Below are positions 1-9,127 of a DNA stretch of 64,000 nt, in pieces. A program made the translations under genes and the position numbers. The notes beneath the pieces were generated by a model. The model did not search any database. It was given only the letters and a program-made list of their open reading frames with translations, and had not been told where the DNA came from. Every line of letters begins with the position of its first letter. Positions within the stretch are counted from its first letter, which is position 1. The stretch is taken from positions 2,496,501 through 2,560,500 of the forward strand of contig NZ_CP119421.1 of assembly GCF_030506305.1 (NCBI RefSeq), written 5' to 3'. This DNA comes from Porifericola rhodea (GTDB taxonomy: Bacteria > Bacteroidota > Bacteroidia > Cytophagales > Cyclobacteriaceae).

Positions 1-231
1 TTTGACCTTGGTAACTTTGAAGAAGCTAAACTACATATGGATAAACTAATGAAGCTCAACCCAGAGTTTCAGGAAGCTTATTATACAAGAGCCTATTGTC
101 ATTACCGTTTAGGTAATTTTGAAGAAGCTGCTGAAGATATTGCAGATTATTTAGCTTTTGGTATAACAAAAGGAAGTGATGCCTATCTGATGCAGGCATT
201 AGTGAGTGATAAATTGAAACAAAGCCAGTAA
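1..231 (+). CDS. TPR-repeat protein, C-terminal fragment (cut by window edge)
   Basis: The reading frame is open from base 1, so this is the end of a longer gene whose start lies outside the window. The visible 76 residues contain tetratricopeptide-like helices: GNFEEAKLHMDKLMKLNP, then EAYYTRAYCHYRLGNFEEA with the usual small and aromatic residue spacing. TPRs are protein-protein interaction scaffolds, so a specific role cannot be read from this piece. The ATG at base 37 is internal to a repeat and is unlikely to be the true start. The gene converges on another TPR gene, and a hairpin terminator lies between them. Confidence 0.75.
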   Translation, partial: FDLGNFEEAKLHMDKLMKLNPEFQEAYYTRAYCHYRLGNFEEAAEDIADYLAFGITKGSDAYLMQALVSDKLKQSQ

Positions 232-233
232 AG

Positions 234-265
234 AAAAAAAAGCTTCTCTTTTTTTAGAGAAGCTT
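234..265 (-). terminator. Intrinsic terminator for the minus-strand TPR gene
   Basis: A perfect 10-bp stem (AAGCTTCTCT at 240-249 with AGAGAAGCTT at 256-265) is flanked at 234-239 by an A-run that becomes a U-tract on the minus strand. This suits the gene ending at 289. The plus-strand side has no T-run. Confidence 0.7.
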
Positions 266-288
266 ATAGAGAACAAAAGCTTTGTTTT

Positions 289-918
289 CTATTGAATATT
301 TCTTCGGTTACATACTTCTCTGATCATATCGTATGCTTTCAAGTCGCCAAGCTCACCGGCTTTACTCAAGTCTAAGCAACCCTCTTGAAGCAGACCATGT
401 TCTATACGAAGTACGCCTCTCAGAAAATATGCATCGACATTTTTTGGATGTATCTGTAAAATCTTTGTGCAATCGTTGATGGCATCATTGTAAGCTTCTA
501 GTTCCCTGCGTGCCTGCCCTCTTTGATAGTAGGCATGCACATGATTTTTATTTAATCTTATAGCTTCACTATAATCTTCAATAGCTCCGTAATAATCCTG
601 TAATGAGAATTTGATATTACCTCGCTCGTAGTAAGCTTCCGCATAAGCAGGATTAATATCAACTACTACATTGTAATCTTTCATAGCTCCATGGTAATCT
701 TCAAATATTTTTTTGGTATTCCCACGGAAGAAATAAGCTTGATAACTTAAAGAATCTGTATCAATGGCTTTGTTAAAATTGATTAAAGCTTCTTTGTATA
801 CCCCTTCTCCAAAAAGTTTTCGGCCCTTCTCTACATATTCACCTGCATTATCCTGTGCTTGTACATTCAGGATAACTGACAGAGTTAAAAACAATACAAA
901 TCTAAATTTTGCCGACAT
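289..918 (-). CDS. Exported TPR-repeat protein
   Basis: A 209-residue protein. It has a signal peptide (about residues 1-22, hydrophobic core FVLFLTLSVIL, likely cleavage after QAQ). About five consecutive 34-residue TPR units follow, each starting with an AYF/AYY-x-RG pattern (near residues 59, 93, 127 and 161), as in AYYERGNIKFSLQDYYGAI. Its place is probably the periplasm or the inner face of the outer membrane, as a protein-binding scaffold. The family is widespread in Bacteroidota and no specific partner can be read from the sequence. The repeats resemble those of the fragment at the window start, so the two convergent genes may be related. Confidence 0.8.
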   Translation of the reverse strand: MSAKFRFVLFLTLSVILNVQAQDNAGEYVEKGRKLFGEGVYKEALINFNKAIDTDSLSYQAYFFRGNTKKIFEDYHGAMKDYNVVVDINPAYAEAYYERGNIKFSLQDYYGAIEDYSEAIRLNKNHVHAYYQRGQARRELEAYNDAINDCTKILQIHPKNVDAYFLRGVLRIEHGLLQEGCLDLSKAGELGDLKAYDMIREVCNRRNIQ

Positions 919-1031
919 ATCACTATATATTTTGAATAATAATATGCTAGCAAAGTACTATAAAATACTAATAAAGTTAAAGGTGTAAAGAAGCCTCTTT
1001 GAGCGTATGTAATATTTAGACAAAACTTAGC

Positions 1032-1925
1032 TTAGGACACCCAATTAAGCCCTTTTTTGAGATAAGAAAGCGTTTTTTGTTCCGGGCTACCTGCTTCTGG
1101 CTGATGGTTGTAAAACCAGTTAGCCTGAGGCGGTAAGCTCATTAAAATTGATTCGGTGCGCCCGTTTGTATCCAATCCAAATTTTGTGCCCTTATCCCAT
1201 ACCAGGTTAAACTCTACGTATCGCCCTCTTCTTACTAGCTGCCAGTTCTTTTCCTGCTCACCGTAAGGTTTATCTTTATTTTTGCGGATAAAATATGTGT
1301 ACAGTGGTGCGAACGCCTGACCAACGTCCTGAACAAATCTAAATAAGTGCTCTTTATTCATTTGTTCATCTTCAGTAAGTCTATCAAAAAAGATACCGCC
1401 AATACCTCGGGTCTCTTGTCTATGCCTCACATAAAAATACTCATCAGCCCATTCTTTAAAGCGTGGATAATAGCTTGTGTGATGCTTGTCGCATACCTTC
1501 TTAAGCTCCTGATGAAAGTACTTAGCATCTTCAGGGTCAACGTAATGTGGCGTAAGGTCTATTCCACCCCCAAACCAGCTGCTGCCATTTTCCATTTCAA
1601 AATAGCGAACATTCATATGGATTATAGGTACCATCGGGCTTTTGGGGTGCATTACAATAGATACTCCGGTGGCATAAAAGTCAGTTTCAGGTAGTCTAAG
1701 TGCTTCTAGTATTTTAGCAGGTGTTTCTCCATGTACCGCAGAAAATGCAACGCCACCTTTTTCAATAACCTCTCCTTCAATAATACGAGTTCTACCTCCA
1801 CCACCACCTTCGCGTTGCCATGCGTCTTCTTTAAATTTAGCTGTCCCATCAGCATCTTCTAGTTGACGGCATATGTCATCCTGAAGAGACATAAACCAAT
1901 TGGTAATTACTTCTTTATTAATCAT
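1032..1925 (-). CDS. hemF: Oxygen-dependent coproporphyrinogen III oxidase
   Basis: HemF converts coproporphyrinogen III to protoporphyrinogen IX using O2, a late step in haem synthesis in the cytoplasm. At 297 residues it has normal family length. Diagnostic blocks are GGGGGRTRIIEG (about 40-51), IIHMNVRYFE (101-110, with the conserved catalytic-region His at 103), WFGGGIDLTPHYVDPEDA (117-134), and RRGRYVEFNLVWDKGT followed by the GL-TNGR-ESILMSLPP block near the C-terminus. The start overlaps the end of the upstream CIA30-like gene by 8 bases, so the two are probably translated from one mRNA. Use of the O2-requiring enzyme fits an aerobic lifestyle. Confidence 0.97.
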   Translation of the reverse strand: MINKEVITNWFMSLQDDICRQLEDADGTAKFKEDAWQREGGGGGRTRIIEGEVIEKGGVAFSAVHGETPAKILEALRLPETDFYATGVSIVMHPKSPMVPIIHMNVRYFEMENGSSWFGGGIDLTPHYVDPEDAKYFHQELKKVCDKHHTSYYPRFKEWADEYFYVRHRQETRGIGGIFFDRLTEDEQMNKEHLFRFVQDVGQAFAPLYTYFIRKNKDKPYGEQEKNWQLVRRGRYVEFNLVWDKGTKFGLDTNGRTESILMSLPPQANWFYNHQPEAGSPEQKTLSYLKKGLNWVS

Positions 1926-2403
1926 AGGGTTGTATGCTTTTAATGTTTAAAGTAAAAGGGCCTTCCTGCTGGTCAGCAATGAGAAAGCCTATTTGGCTTA
2001 GGTATGAGGGAGAAAATTGTGCATTTACTTTTCTGCCTCTGATAGAGGCTTCCAGATTGGCAAAAGCTAATTTAAAGTGCTGTTCGTTTCCTACTGTTCT
2101 GAAGCGCAGCTGAAAACGTGGGCTGTTTGGCGAATTATCATTGGCCAGATTAAGTTTGTATATTTTACTTTCTCCCTGAACCACAATATGGATGCCCTGA
2201 TACCCTTTTAAATTAATTGCCGGAGAGAGTTTCTGACTTACCGAGGCAAAGCCACCGCCATTTTCTAAAGACAATGATCCTGCCCAGATAAGTAAATTTC
2301 TGCTGTTCAGTCTGACTTGACTCCAAGACGTTCCTCCCATAACAGGGTCGTCTACGCAATGCCAATGTGCTTTGTTACCTAAAAAATTGATTTGCTTTGT
2401 CAT
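1918..2403 (-). CDS. CIA30-family protein
   Basis: A 161-residue protein matching the CIA30 (complex I intermediate-associated protein 30) beta-sandwich fold. The opening WHCVDDPVMGGTSWSQV matches the family's DDxVMGG-S signature, and GGGFASVSQ and the F-LRFRT stretch match its middle section. There is no signal peptide, so it is cytoplasmic. In mitochondria CIA30 assists complex I assembly; the bacterial role is not established. It overlaps hemF by 8 bases downstream. A link to redox or haem metabolism is inferred from this coupling only. Confidence 0.85.
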   Translation of the reverse strand: MTKQINFLGNKAHWHCVDDPVMGGTSWSQVRLNSRNLLIWAGSLSLENGGGFASVSQKLSPAINLKGYQGIHIVVQGESKIYKLNLANDNSPNSPRFQLRFRTVGNEQHFKLAFANLEASIRGRKVNAQFSPSYLSQIGFLIADQQEGPFTLNIKSIQPYD

Positions 2404-2498
2404 TCACCTCTATTCTGCATTAGCAACAAAGATAGTGGGTGGTAGTAAAGTAAAAAACTAAAGCGTATGAAGTAATCGTAAGTAGCTAGTTATTATAC

Positions 2499-5285
2499 CT
2501 AGTTGCGTCCTACAGCAGCGGGCACATATGCTTTGGCATTTGGCGAGGTGGAACTATAAAAGCCTAGAGTTTGAGGCTTAACTTCTAAAGGTTTTGACAT
2601 CATACCACAAGACTGATTTGAAATGTAGACCGCATATTCTCCTGGCTCTTCTACTTTACATTTAGGCCCCATGCCATTATCTATCGGTTCTCCATTTTTG
2701 TACCACTGGTACTCACAAGAGGGTAACTCATTAGCCTGCAAGATTACACTATTTCCACTGGCTTTAGCAGTTATCACCTGCACATCAGCTTCAAATACGG
2801 TAAATGTACGGAATGTTATAGGGCTAGACCATTTGCTCTCTGTAAATGCATTGTTGGCTTTTAGTCGGCAGAAGTAGGCACTATCCTGTTCTAGGCCGCT
2901 TACTGTAAAAGAAGTTTCGTTTACTACTGTATCCTGAATAACTATTTCCTTTCCCTGGTTATAGGTATATACTTGAATATTGTAGGCTTCTGCAGCCATA
3001 ATTTCTGACCACTGAAAGAAGTATTTGTCACACATAGTAGGTTGTTCTGCAAGAGGTGGCCAGTGTATTTCTGGTCTGGGTATAGCTCGCGCCACAGTTA
3101 TATCATCCAGGTAAATACCACCTTTCAGGCTACCACTGCCTGCAAATTTTCTATCGCCAGACTGTTGGAAGCGTACTACAAAATGATCGGAAAACTGAAC
3201 GCCAGATGCTATGGCCAATGAGTCAAAATTTAGTACATAGGTTTGAAAGCTAGCATGGCGGTTAGGGTAGGTCCAGGCTTTTACAAAGCTTTTTCCACCA
3301 TTGTTGCTGAACCATATGCCATCTTCTTTATCAGAGATATCATAGTTATTGTACAGCTTGAAGCTGAGCTCTAGGTTGTGCTGCCTGCTAAGGTTTAAGT
3401 TAAGATCTATAGCATTGGTATTGGTTTTTCCGTCTTTTAAGCGTCCCAGGGCCAGCCCTCTGCTGGTTTGGACTCCTACGGAGTCAAGTACCTGAGCAAT
3501 GCCATCAGGTTTGACATGTGCCAAAGCAGCAGTAAGCGTAGGGTTTCCATAGTTCCAGTAGGAGGGCAGAGTAGTGGCTTCAAAATCTTCTAATAATGGA
3601 ATTTGTGCAAATTCCAGTTTAGGCTCTATAATTTGAATATTATCCAGGTAAATGCCATCGCTTATTGTACGTGTGCCTTCAAAATCATCGTCATCGTATT
3701 GTTGAAAGCGGATGACAAAGTTCTGGCTAAGGGCTATGTTTTGCCTGGAAGCCAACTCTTGTATGTTTAAGGAGTGTACAGTTCCAAACTGTTTGTCAGT
3801 CCAGTTATCGCCATCAAAATTAAATACTTTTTTAAAAGATGCGCCGCCATCATTACTAAAGAAGATACCATCTTCCGCATGGGTCTCATCATAGTTATCG
3901 TAGTAGTCAAAACTTAGTGTAGCGTTCTCTTTGTCTAATAAGTTGACATACAGGTCTAATGCGTTGGTAGTAAAACACTTGTCTGCTCTGCTACCCAAAC
4001 GAATGGCCTGGTTGCCATCTTCCATCTTTGTCAATTCTACCAATCCATTCGGCTTTACTACACCTGTTGGTGTTCCTACTCTCCAGAAAGGCGCTAGCAC
4101 GCTATCCTCAAAATTTTCCTCAAATGGCAGAGAAGAATACTGAGGAGCATCATCATATACCCTAATATTATCAAGCATTAGGCCGTCACTAGATAAGCGG
4201 CTACCTTCAAAGTCATCGTCGTCATGTTGTTGGAAACGGATGACGAAGTGCTCGTTAAGTTGTAATCCTCTTTTTTGGGCCAGGCTTCTAATGTCTAGTG
4301 GAGGTAGAGAGCCAAAATGGTCGTCGCTCCAGTTATCAAAATCCAAGGCATATACTTTATGGTAGCTTAAACCTCCATTATCGCTAAAGAATATACCATC
4401 GGCTAGGTGAGTTTCGTCCCGATTGTCGTATATGTCAAAGGCTAACTTGGCATGCTGGTAGGTGGCAAGATTTAGATACAAGTTAATGGCATTGGTAGTA
4501 GGGCTTTTGTCCATTGAGCTACCCATTCGGAGCACTTTATTTGGACTATCCTCAAAATTTACAACATCTATCAACCCATTAAGTGAGCTATCTAAGGTAC
4601 TATCCGATAAACCAGGGTCGCCTTTAGTTAAAGAGCTACTTTGATCAAAAGTAAAGTCCTCAAAATTTTCTGAATATGGAAGTTTAGCAAAAATGGGCAT
4701 TTGAGCACTAATACTAATATCGTCTATATAGAGGCCATCACTGTAATCTTGTCCGCCGTTAAAATCATCTTTACCATACTGCTGAATACGAATGATACTA
4801 TGCTCACTTAATAAAAGGTTTTGGCGGCGCGCAAGGGCATTCAGGTTAAGAGGCGGAAGGTAGCCTCCGTGTTTCTGGTGCCATTTATCAAATGTAAACG
4901 CATATATTTTTTCAAAAGTCGCTCCATTGTCTACACTAAGAAAGATACCATCCTGCACTTGAGTCTCTTCATGGTTACTGTAGAGCATCATTTGTAAGGT
5001 GTATTGCTGCTGAGTAGAAAGTTTCAGGGGTATATCCAGTCTGTTTAGGGTGTACTCACCATCAGTACTTTTCCCCAGCCGGGCTGCAAATTTGCCTTCC
5101 AATGCTCCTGAAGGGACTACTTCAATAGCCCCGTTTTTTTGACCTGGGTGAATTTGCCATTGAGGGTGAAAGCCGCCTTCTTCAAAGTTGTCTGAAAAAA
5201 TAACTTGCTGGGCCTGAAGGCTGGTAAAGCTCAAGAGTAGGTAGAGTAAAGCCCCTTTTTTACAGAGTGTACTGAATACTGCCAT
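2499..5285 (-). CDS. Large secreted protein: four jelly-roll-like repeats, FnIII-like and Ig-like domains
   Basis: 928 residues with a signal peptide (core ALLYLLLSFTSLQAQ). Four repeats of about 175 residues start near residues 29, 201, 384 and 561. Each opens with an ENFED-type motif, has DGIFFS-NGG in the middle, then VIRFQQYDDDDFEG or a variant, and ends DGIYLDNIxI. This resembles MAM/concanavalin-like adhesive or carbohydrate-binding modules, and the Asp cluster could bind calcium. A fibronectin-III-like segment (about 740-830) and an Ig-like segment ending GEYAVYISN (about 832-905) follow. I see no canonical type IX secretion C-terminal domain and no catalytic motif. It is probably an extracellular adhesin or binding protein. 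The exact family is not recognised. Confidence 0.75.
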   Translation of the reverse strand: MAVFSTLCKKGALLYLLLSFTSLQAQQVIFSDNFEEGGFHPQWQIHPGQKNGAIEVVPSGALEGKFAARLGKSTDGEYTLNRLDIPLKLSTQQQYTLQMMLYSNHEETQVQDGIFLSVDNGATFEKIYAFTFDKWHQKHGGYLPPLNLNALARRQNLLLSEHSIIRIQQYGKDDFNGGQDYSDGLYIDDISISAQMPIFAKLPYSENFEDFTFDQSSSLTKGDPGLSDSTLDSSLNGLIDVVNFEDSPNKVLRMGSSMDKSPTTNAINLYLNLATYQHAKLAFDIYDNRDETHLADGIFFSDNGGLSYHKVYALDFDNWSDDHFGSLPPLDIRSLAQKRGLQLNEHFVIRFQQHDDDDFEGSRLSSDGLMLDNIRVYDDAPQYSSLPFEENFEDSVLAPFWRVGTPTGVVKPNGLVELTKMEDGNQAIRLGSRADKCFTTNALDLYVNLLDKENATLSFDYYDNYDETHAEDGIFFSNDGGASFKKVFNFDGDNWTDKQFGTVHSLNIQELASRQNIALSQNFVIRFQQYDDDDFEGTRTISDGIYLDNIQIIEPKLEFAQIPLLEDFEATTLPSYWNYGNPTLTAALAHVKPDGIAQVLDSVGVQTSRGLALGRLKDGKTNTNAIDLNLNLSRQHNLELSFKLYNNYDISDKEDGIWFSNNGGKSFVKAWTYPNRHASFQTYVLNFDSLAIASGVQFSDHFVVRFQQSGDRKFAGSGSLKGGIYLDDITVARAIPRPEIHWPPLAEQPTMCDKYFFQWSEIMAAEAYNIQVYTYNQGKEIVIQDTVVNETSFTVSGLEQDSAYFCRLKANNAFTESKWSSPITFRTFTVFEADVQVITAKASGNSVILQANELPSCEYQWYKNGEPIDNGMGPKCKVEEPGEYAVYISNQSCGMMSKPLEVKPQTLGFYSSTSPNAKAYVPAAVGRN

Positions 5286-5618
5286 TTATATAATATTCAA
5301 AAAAGGTAAAAGTCTTACATGCATCACTTTTAACAAATATAACAATAAAAATAAATAATTGTGTATTTTCAATTAATAAATTACATATCACTAAATTATC
5401 AATGCTTAGTTTATAAAAATCCCAAAGGTGGAAAAACTAAAATTTATTCACGATAATAGCTGAATTTAGAAAAAAGAAAGCGTTAACTCAATAAATAATG
5501 CTATATGTAACAATAAAAAAATATGGAGAAACGTTGCGTGTAATATTTATAAATTGGATGCAAAAAGTACAATTGTATACAAGGCTTATTAGAATTGGTA
5601 AGATCTATAACCTACTTA
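5286..5618. other. AT-rich intergenic region
   Basis: 333 bases between two minus-strand genes. Apart from a -7-type promoter element for the secreted repeat protein, and a short palindrome TACAATTGTA near 5570 just past the TamA-like stop, I see no open frame or RNA-like structure. Confidence 0.5.
5334..5341 (-). promoter_or_regulatory. Candidate Bacteroidota -7 element
   Basis: On the minus strand this reads TATATTTG, an exact TAnnTTTG match, about 50 bases before the start of the secreted repeat protein. No good -33 TTG is found at the usual spacing, so the call is tentative. Confidence 0.35.
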
Positions 5619-8081
5619 TCAGAAAGGATAACCGATACCCAGATTAAATACACCATTGCTTATTTCTTGACCTACTGTAAACTTTTGACCTATCCAGCGT
5701 AGTCCATCTTCGCGAGCAGGATCATAAATTTTAACACCATAGTCGAAGCGAACAATCAAGAAAGAAAAATCCAGGCGAAGACCTAAGCCTGAGCCAACTG
5801 CAATTTGCTCTAGAAAAGTGCTAAACTCAAAGTTGGCTTTGGGGCGAGCATCATTTTCGTACAGTAACCAAACATTACCAGCGTCTATAAAAAAGCCGCC
5901 ACTCACAAACCCAAAAAGCTCTCGGCGTAGCTCTACGCTTGTTTCTAACAATATTTCGCCAGGCTGCTCATTGTTGTAGACAAAGTACCCTTCTTCATCA
6001 GTTTCAGGGGTAGAAGCGCCGGGGCCAAGGCGGCGAGGTCTCCAGGCTCTAATACTATTACTACCCCCGGCAAAAAAGTATTTCTCATAAGGGAGTACAT
6101 TGGCGGCACTATCGCCATAAGGTACAGCTACGCCAACATTAAAGCGGTAAGCAAGATCTGTAGAACGAGAAAGAGGAATGTACTGTCTAAAGTCAGTGTT
6201 AACTTTAAAGTACTTAAAATACTCTAAGCCCTGATCAGTGACTATATCAGGGTTAATTAGGTTAAATATAGTACCTCCGCTTTCTACATAAGCCTTAAAA
6301 TAAGAAGCGGTATTTTTCTTATCGGCGTAGTTGCCGTAGTTGTTGAAATTAAAAATTGCAGAAAAGTTGATGCTGCTTACAAAAGAAGGCTCAAAAGATC
6401 TACTTAGTGGAATCCCCAAGGCTTCCTGATTATCCAAAAGCTCTCTAAAATCATCGCTAATATTTCGTGAGTCAATCAGGTTAATATCAAGAGGAGTAAG
6501 CACATAGTTTATCTTCTGGTCTTTCTGCCATGTATAAGCCAGTGAAGTATTAAAATTGGTCCGTACGTACTCTCTGCGGTCAGTATAGTTATAACCAGTT
6601 TGCAGGCGCGTACGTGGGTTTAGTGCCCCCAGGCGAGATTTCCATATCTCGGGTAATGGAAAGATAAATTGAGGAAAGGTAAGTGACAAATTTCCTCCGG
6701 CTTCTACACTACGGTAAGCGCCCTGCCCCTCGGTACCAGAGGGAGGGGGTACACCTTCTATACCTGCTCTACCATTAATTTCCAGTATTTCCAGCGCCCC
6801 AAACACATTTCTCACCTTAAGCGAAGAGTTAATAAAGGGGCCGGGCAGTCCCTGGCTTACATTTAAGCCTACCTCATTTGAAGTTTGGTACTTTTTAAGA
6901 GGACTGGCGTAAATTCTAGCGATAAAATGGTTGCCTGTAGTGTCGTAATTAATGTTAATAAACTTAAATACATCCAGATTAGAGAGCTGTCTTTGCGTTT
7001 GTAAAGATTGCTCCAGGCTGTACAGGCTATCGGGGTAGATGAATATACGGCGGTCCAGTATTTTTTTATAGTACTGGTACTCATGGTAACGATAAATGAT
7101 ATTGTTATACTCACCACTGGAGCGAGTCAGGCTGGTAGTACGGTCTGTACTAATATCTGAGTCTGTGACAAATATGACAGAATCTAGTTTAAACCTTTTA
7201 TGGTAGCCTCTCTTGGCCGGATCGCGCACAACGGTATGTACCGCTACTTTTCTGTTTGCAATTGTGGAGTCTACCTGATATTCTATATACTGTCGGCTAA
7301 AATCGTAGAATCCATTATTTCTGAGGATAGTCTCTATACGCTCCCTTTCCTTTGAGAGGTTATCCTGATCATATATACGGTCTTCTCTAACCAGTCGGTC
7401 TTCAAGGTTATCTTTAATAAGCTGCTGAATAATACTGTCCTGAGCAAAGTAGGTAATGGTGTCTATACGGTAAGGAAGTTCCTCCTCTATAGTGTAAATA
7501 GAAGTGATTTTTTTTCCACTTAAACTGGTCTCATGGTCAACAGTACCATTAAAAAAACCTTTAGTGTGCAGGTAATTTTCCATCTGCTGACGAGTAACTT
7601 CAGCCTGCGTACTGTCATAGACAGATAGGGGTTCGCCCCAGCGCATGAGCAGGTTCCCTTCCTCTAGCTTACGATCTACTTTATTGACCTTTTTTTCTTT
7701 CTTGGCTTCTAGTTTTTGAATTCTCTTCTCCTTTTCAGCATCTTCTATTTTGTTATTGTATTTCTCAATAAGATCCTGTTTCTGCTGTTGTAGTTCTTCC
7801 TTATCATAGAAGTCCTGCCCGATATGGTAAATCCATACAAAGGGAGTAAAAGGAACAAGGGGAAACTTACGGTTGGGCTCCTGCCGGTAGAAGTCAGACA
7901 GGTCCTCTTCGCTAAGTCTATCAGAGTTGTTAATTTTTTGTTTATATAGCAGATATTCTCCCTCTTCCAGATAGCGTGTACCCAGACAGCTAGAAAGAAT
8001 GGTGCAGAATAATAAGGCGTAGAGGCTACGCTTGATAACGCGATATAATGATGTAGTACTAATAGCTAAAAATGATTTCAA
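5619..8081 (-). CDS. TamA/BamA-family outer membrane assembly protein (lipoprotein form)
   Basis: 820 residues. The N-terminus has a hydrophobic segment and lipobox (ILSSC, Cys near residue 32), as often seen in the Bacteroidota TamA-like branch. A charged coiled-coil (about 105-145) and POTRA-like alpha/beta modules follow (LHTKGFFNGTV, ILRNNGFYDF). The C-terminal half is an Omp85-type 16-strand barrel, including the EKYFFAGGSNSIRAWRPRRL segment that carries the lid-loop RxWRPRRLGP-like motif. It ends ...LGIGYPF, with the terminal aromatic expected of a BAM substrate. It likely inserts or secretes outer-membrane proteins. Its start overlaps the divergent methyltransferase start by 10 bases. 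Confidence 0.9.
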   Translation of the reverse strand: MKSFLAISTTSLYRVIKRSLYALLFCTILSSCLGTRYLEEGEYLLYKQKINNSDRLSEEDLSDFYRQEPNRKFPLVPFTPFVWIYHIGQDFYDKEELQQQKQDLIEKYNNKIEDAEKEKRIQKLEAKKEKKVNKVDRKLEEGNLLMRWGEPLSVYDSTQAEVTRQQMENYLHTKGFFNGTVDHETSLSGKKITSIYTIEEELPYRIDTITYFAQDSIIQQLIKDNLEDRLVREDRIYDQDNLSKERERIETILRNNGFYDFSRQYIEYQVDSTIANRKVAVHTVVRDPAKRGYHKRFKLDSVIFVTDSDISTDRTTSLTRSSGEYNNIIYRYHEYQYYKKILDRRIFIYPDSLYSLEQSLQTQRQLSNLDVFKFININYDTTGNHFIARIYASPLKKYQTSNEVGLNVSQGLPGPFINSSLKVRNVFGALEILEINGRAGIEGVPPPSGTEGQGAYRSVEAGGNLSLTFPQFIFPLPEIWKSRLGALNPRTRLQTGYNYTDRREYVRTNFNTSLAYTWQKDQKINYVLTPLDINLIDSRNISDDFRELLDNQEALGIPLSRSFEPSFVSSINFSAIFNFNNYGNYADKKNTASYFKAYVESGGTIFNLINPDIVTDQGLEYFKYFKVNTDFRQYIPLSRSTDLAYRFNVGVAVPYGDSAANVLPYEKYFFAGGSNSIRAWRPRRLGPGASTPETDEEGYFVYNNEQPGEILLETSVELRRELFGFVSGGFFIDAGNVWLLYENDARPKANFEFSTFLEQIAVGSGLGLRLDFSFLIVRFDYGVKIYDPAREDGLRWIGQKFTVGQEISNGVFNLGIGYPF

Positions 8082-8830
8082 AAAGAACGTTAAAACTAAT
8101 TAAGTCGCTTCAACAAAAGAAGTATCGTAAAAAATATAACCTTTTTATAGTTGAGGGAGGAAAAAATGTGCAAGAACTCCTCTCAGCCAACTTTAGCATA
8201 AGAACGCTTATCGCGACACCAGTGTTTTTAGAAGCCCAAAAAGACTTTATAAAAACTCGCAATTTCTTAGAAATTATTGAAACTGAGGAAAAACAATTAA
8301 GTATAGCTAGTACTTTTAAAAGTAATAATGCGGCTTTGGCATTGGTAGATATACCTGAAGCTACACCCTATATAAGTGATAAGAACAATTTTGAGCTGGT
8401 TTTAGATGACGTAAAGGACCCTGGTAATCTTGGTACAATTTTACGCATTGCTGATTGGTATGGCATTACCAATGTAATTTGCTCCCCGGAAACGACCGAT
8501 GTCTATAGCCCCAAAGTAGTCAGCGCGAGTATGGGTTCTTTTTTAAGAGTAAAGGTTTTTTATAGAGAACTGAATACATTTTTTCAGCAAAATAAAAAAA
8601 CTGTCTATGGTGCCTACGCAGAAGGAGGCGAAAATGTACATACAATTGAGTTTGAGAAAGAAGGGATTCTGGTAATGGGTAGTGAGTCACATGGAGTTAG
8701 ACCGTCGGTAGAAGGCTTTGTAAATCATAAAGTACATATACCCTCTTATGGAAAAGCCGAATCCTTAAACGTAGGCATTGCTACATCGGTAATTTGCGAT
8801 AATATCAGAAGAGTGGTTAGTAATTTATGA
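8072..8830 (+). CDS. TrmH/SpoU-family RNA 2'-O-methyltransferase
   Basis: 252 residues. An N-terminal substrate-binding domain (KKYRKKYNLFIVEGGKNV) precedes a SPOUT catalytic domain. All three SpoU motifs are present: DDVKDPGNLGTILRIADW (motif 1), VMGSESHGVRP (motif 2) and IPSYGKAESLNVGIATS (motif 3, knot and AdoMet binding). It methylates a ribose 2'-OH, most likely in 23S rRNA (RlmB/TsnR-like); the exact nucleotide cannot be told. The ATG lies inside the divergent TamA-like coding sequence, so its promoter must also lie there. The 297 bases downstream hold no clear feature. Confidence 0.92.
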   Translation: MISKRTLKLIKSLQQKKYRKKYNLFIVEGGKNVQELLSANFSIRTLIATPVFLEAQKDFIKTRNFLEIIETEEKQLSIASTFKSNNAALALVDIPEATPYISDKNNFELVLDDVKDPGNLGTILRIADWYGITNVICSPETTDVYSPKVVSASMGSFLRVKVFYRELNTFFQQNKKTVYGAYAEGGENVHTIEFEKEGILVMGSESHGVRPSVEGFVNHKVHIPSYGKAESLNVGIATSVICDNIRRVVSNL

Positions 8831-9127
8831 TTAGCAATAGGCGTATTTTACGTGTATTAAGTATTAGCACGATAATAATTGATTGATTATTCACTTATAT
8901 TTTATAGCTTGTAAAGTATTTTGACTCAGTATTTATAAGAAAATGTTGAAAGTTGTAGCTTTTAACAAGGAAAAAAGTGCTTTACTTCCTACAAATACTG
9001 ACAATAATTGTACGTGAATAATATTAGAATGCTTAAATTGTTTAGCAATTTTATTCAGCTACATAAGTGCTGCTATTATTATTAGTGAGAATATACTACA
9101 CCCAACAATTACAACTAGCTAATTTTC

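Noticed and set aside
2499-5285. Tandem repeats as a CRISPR or satellite array
   Set aside because: The periodicity is about 525 bases and reflects protein-level domain repeats with diverged DNA.
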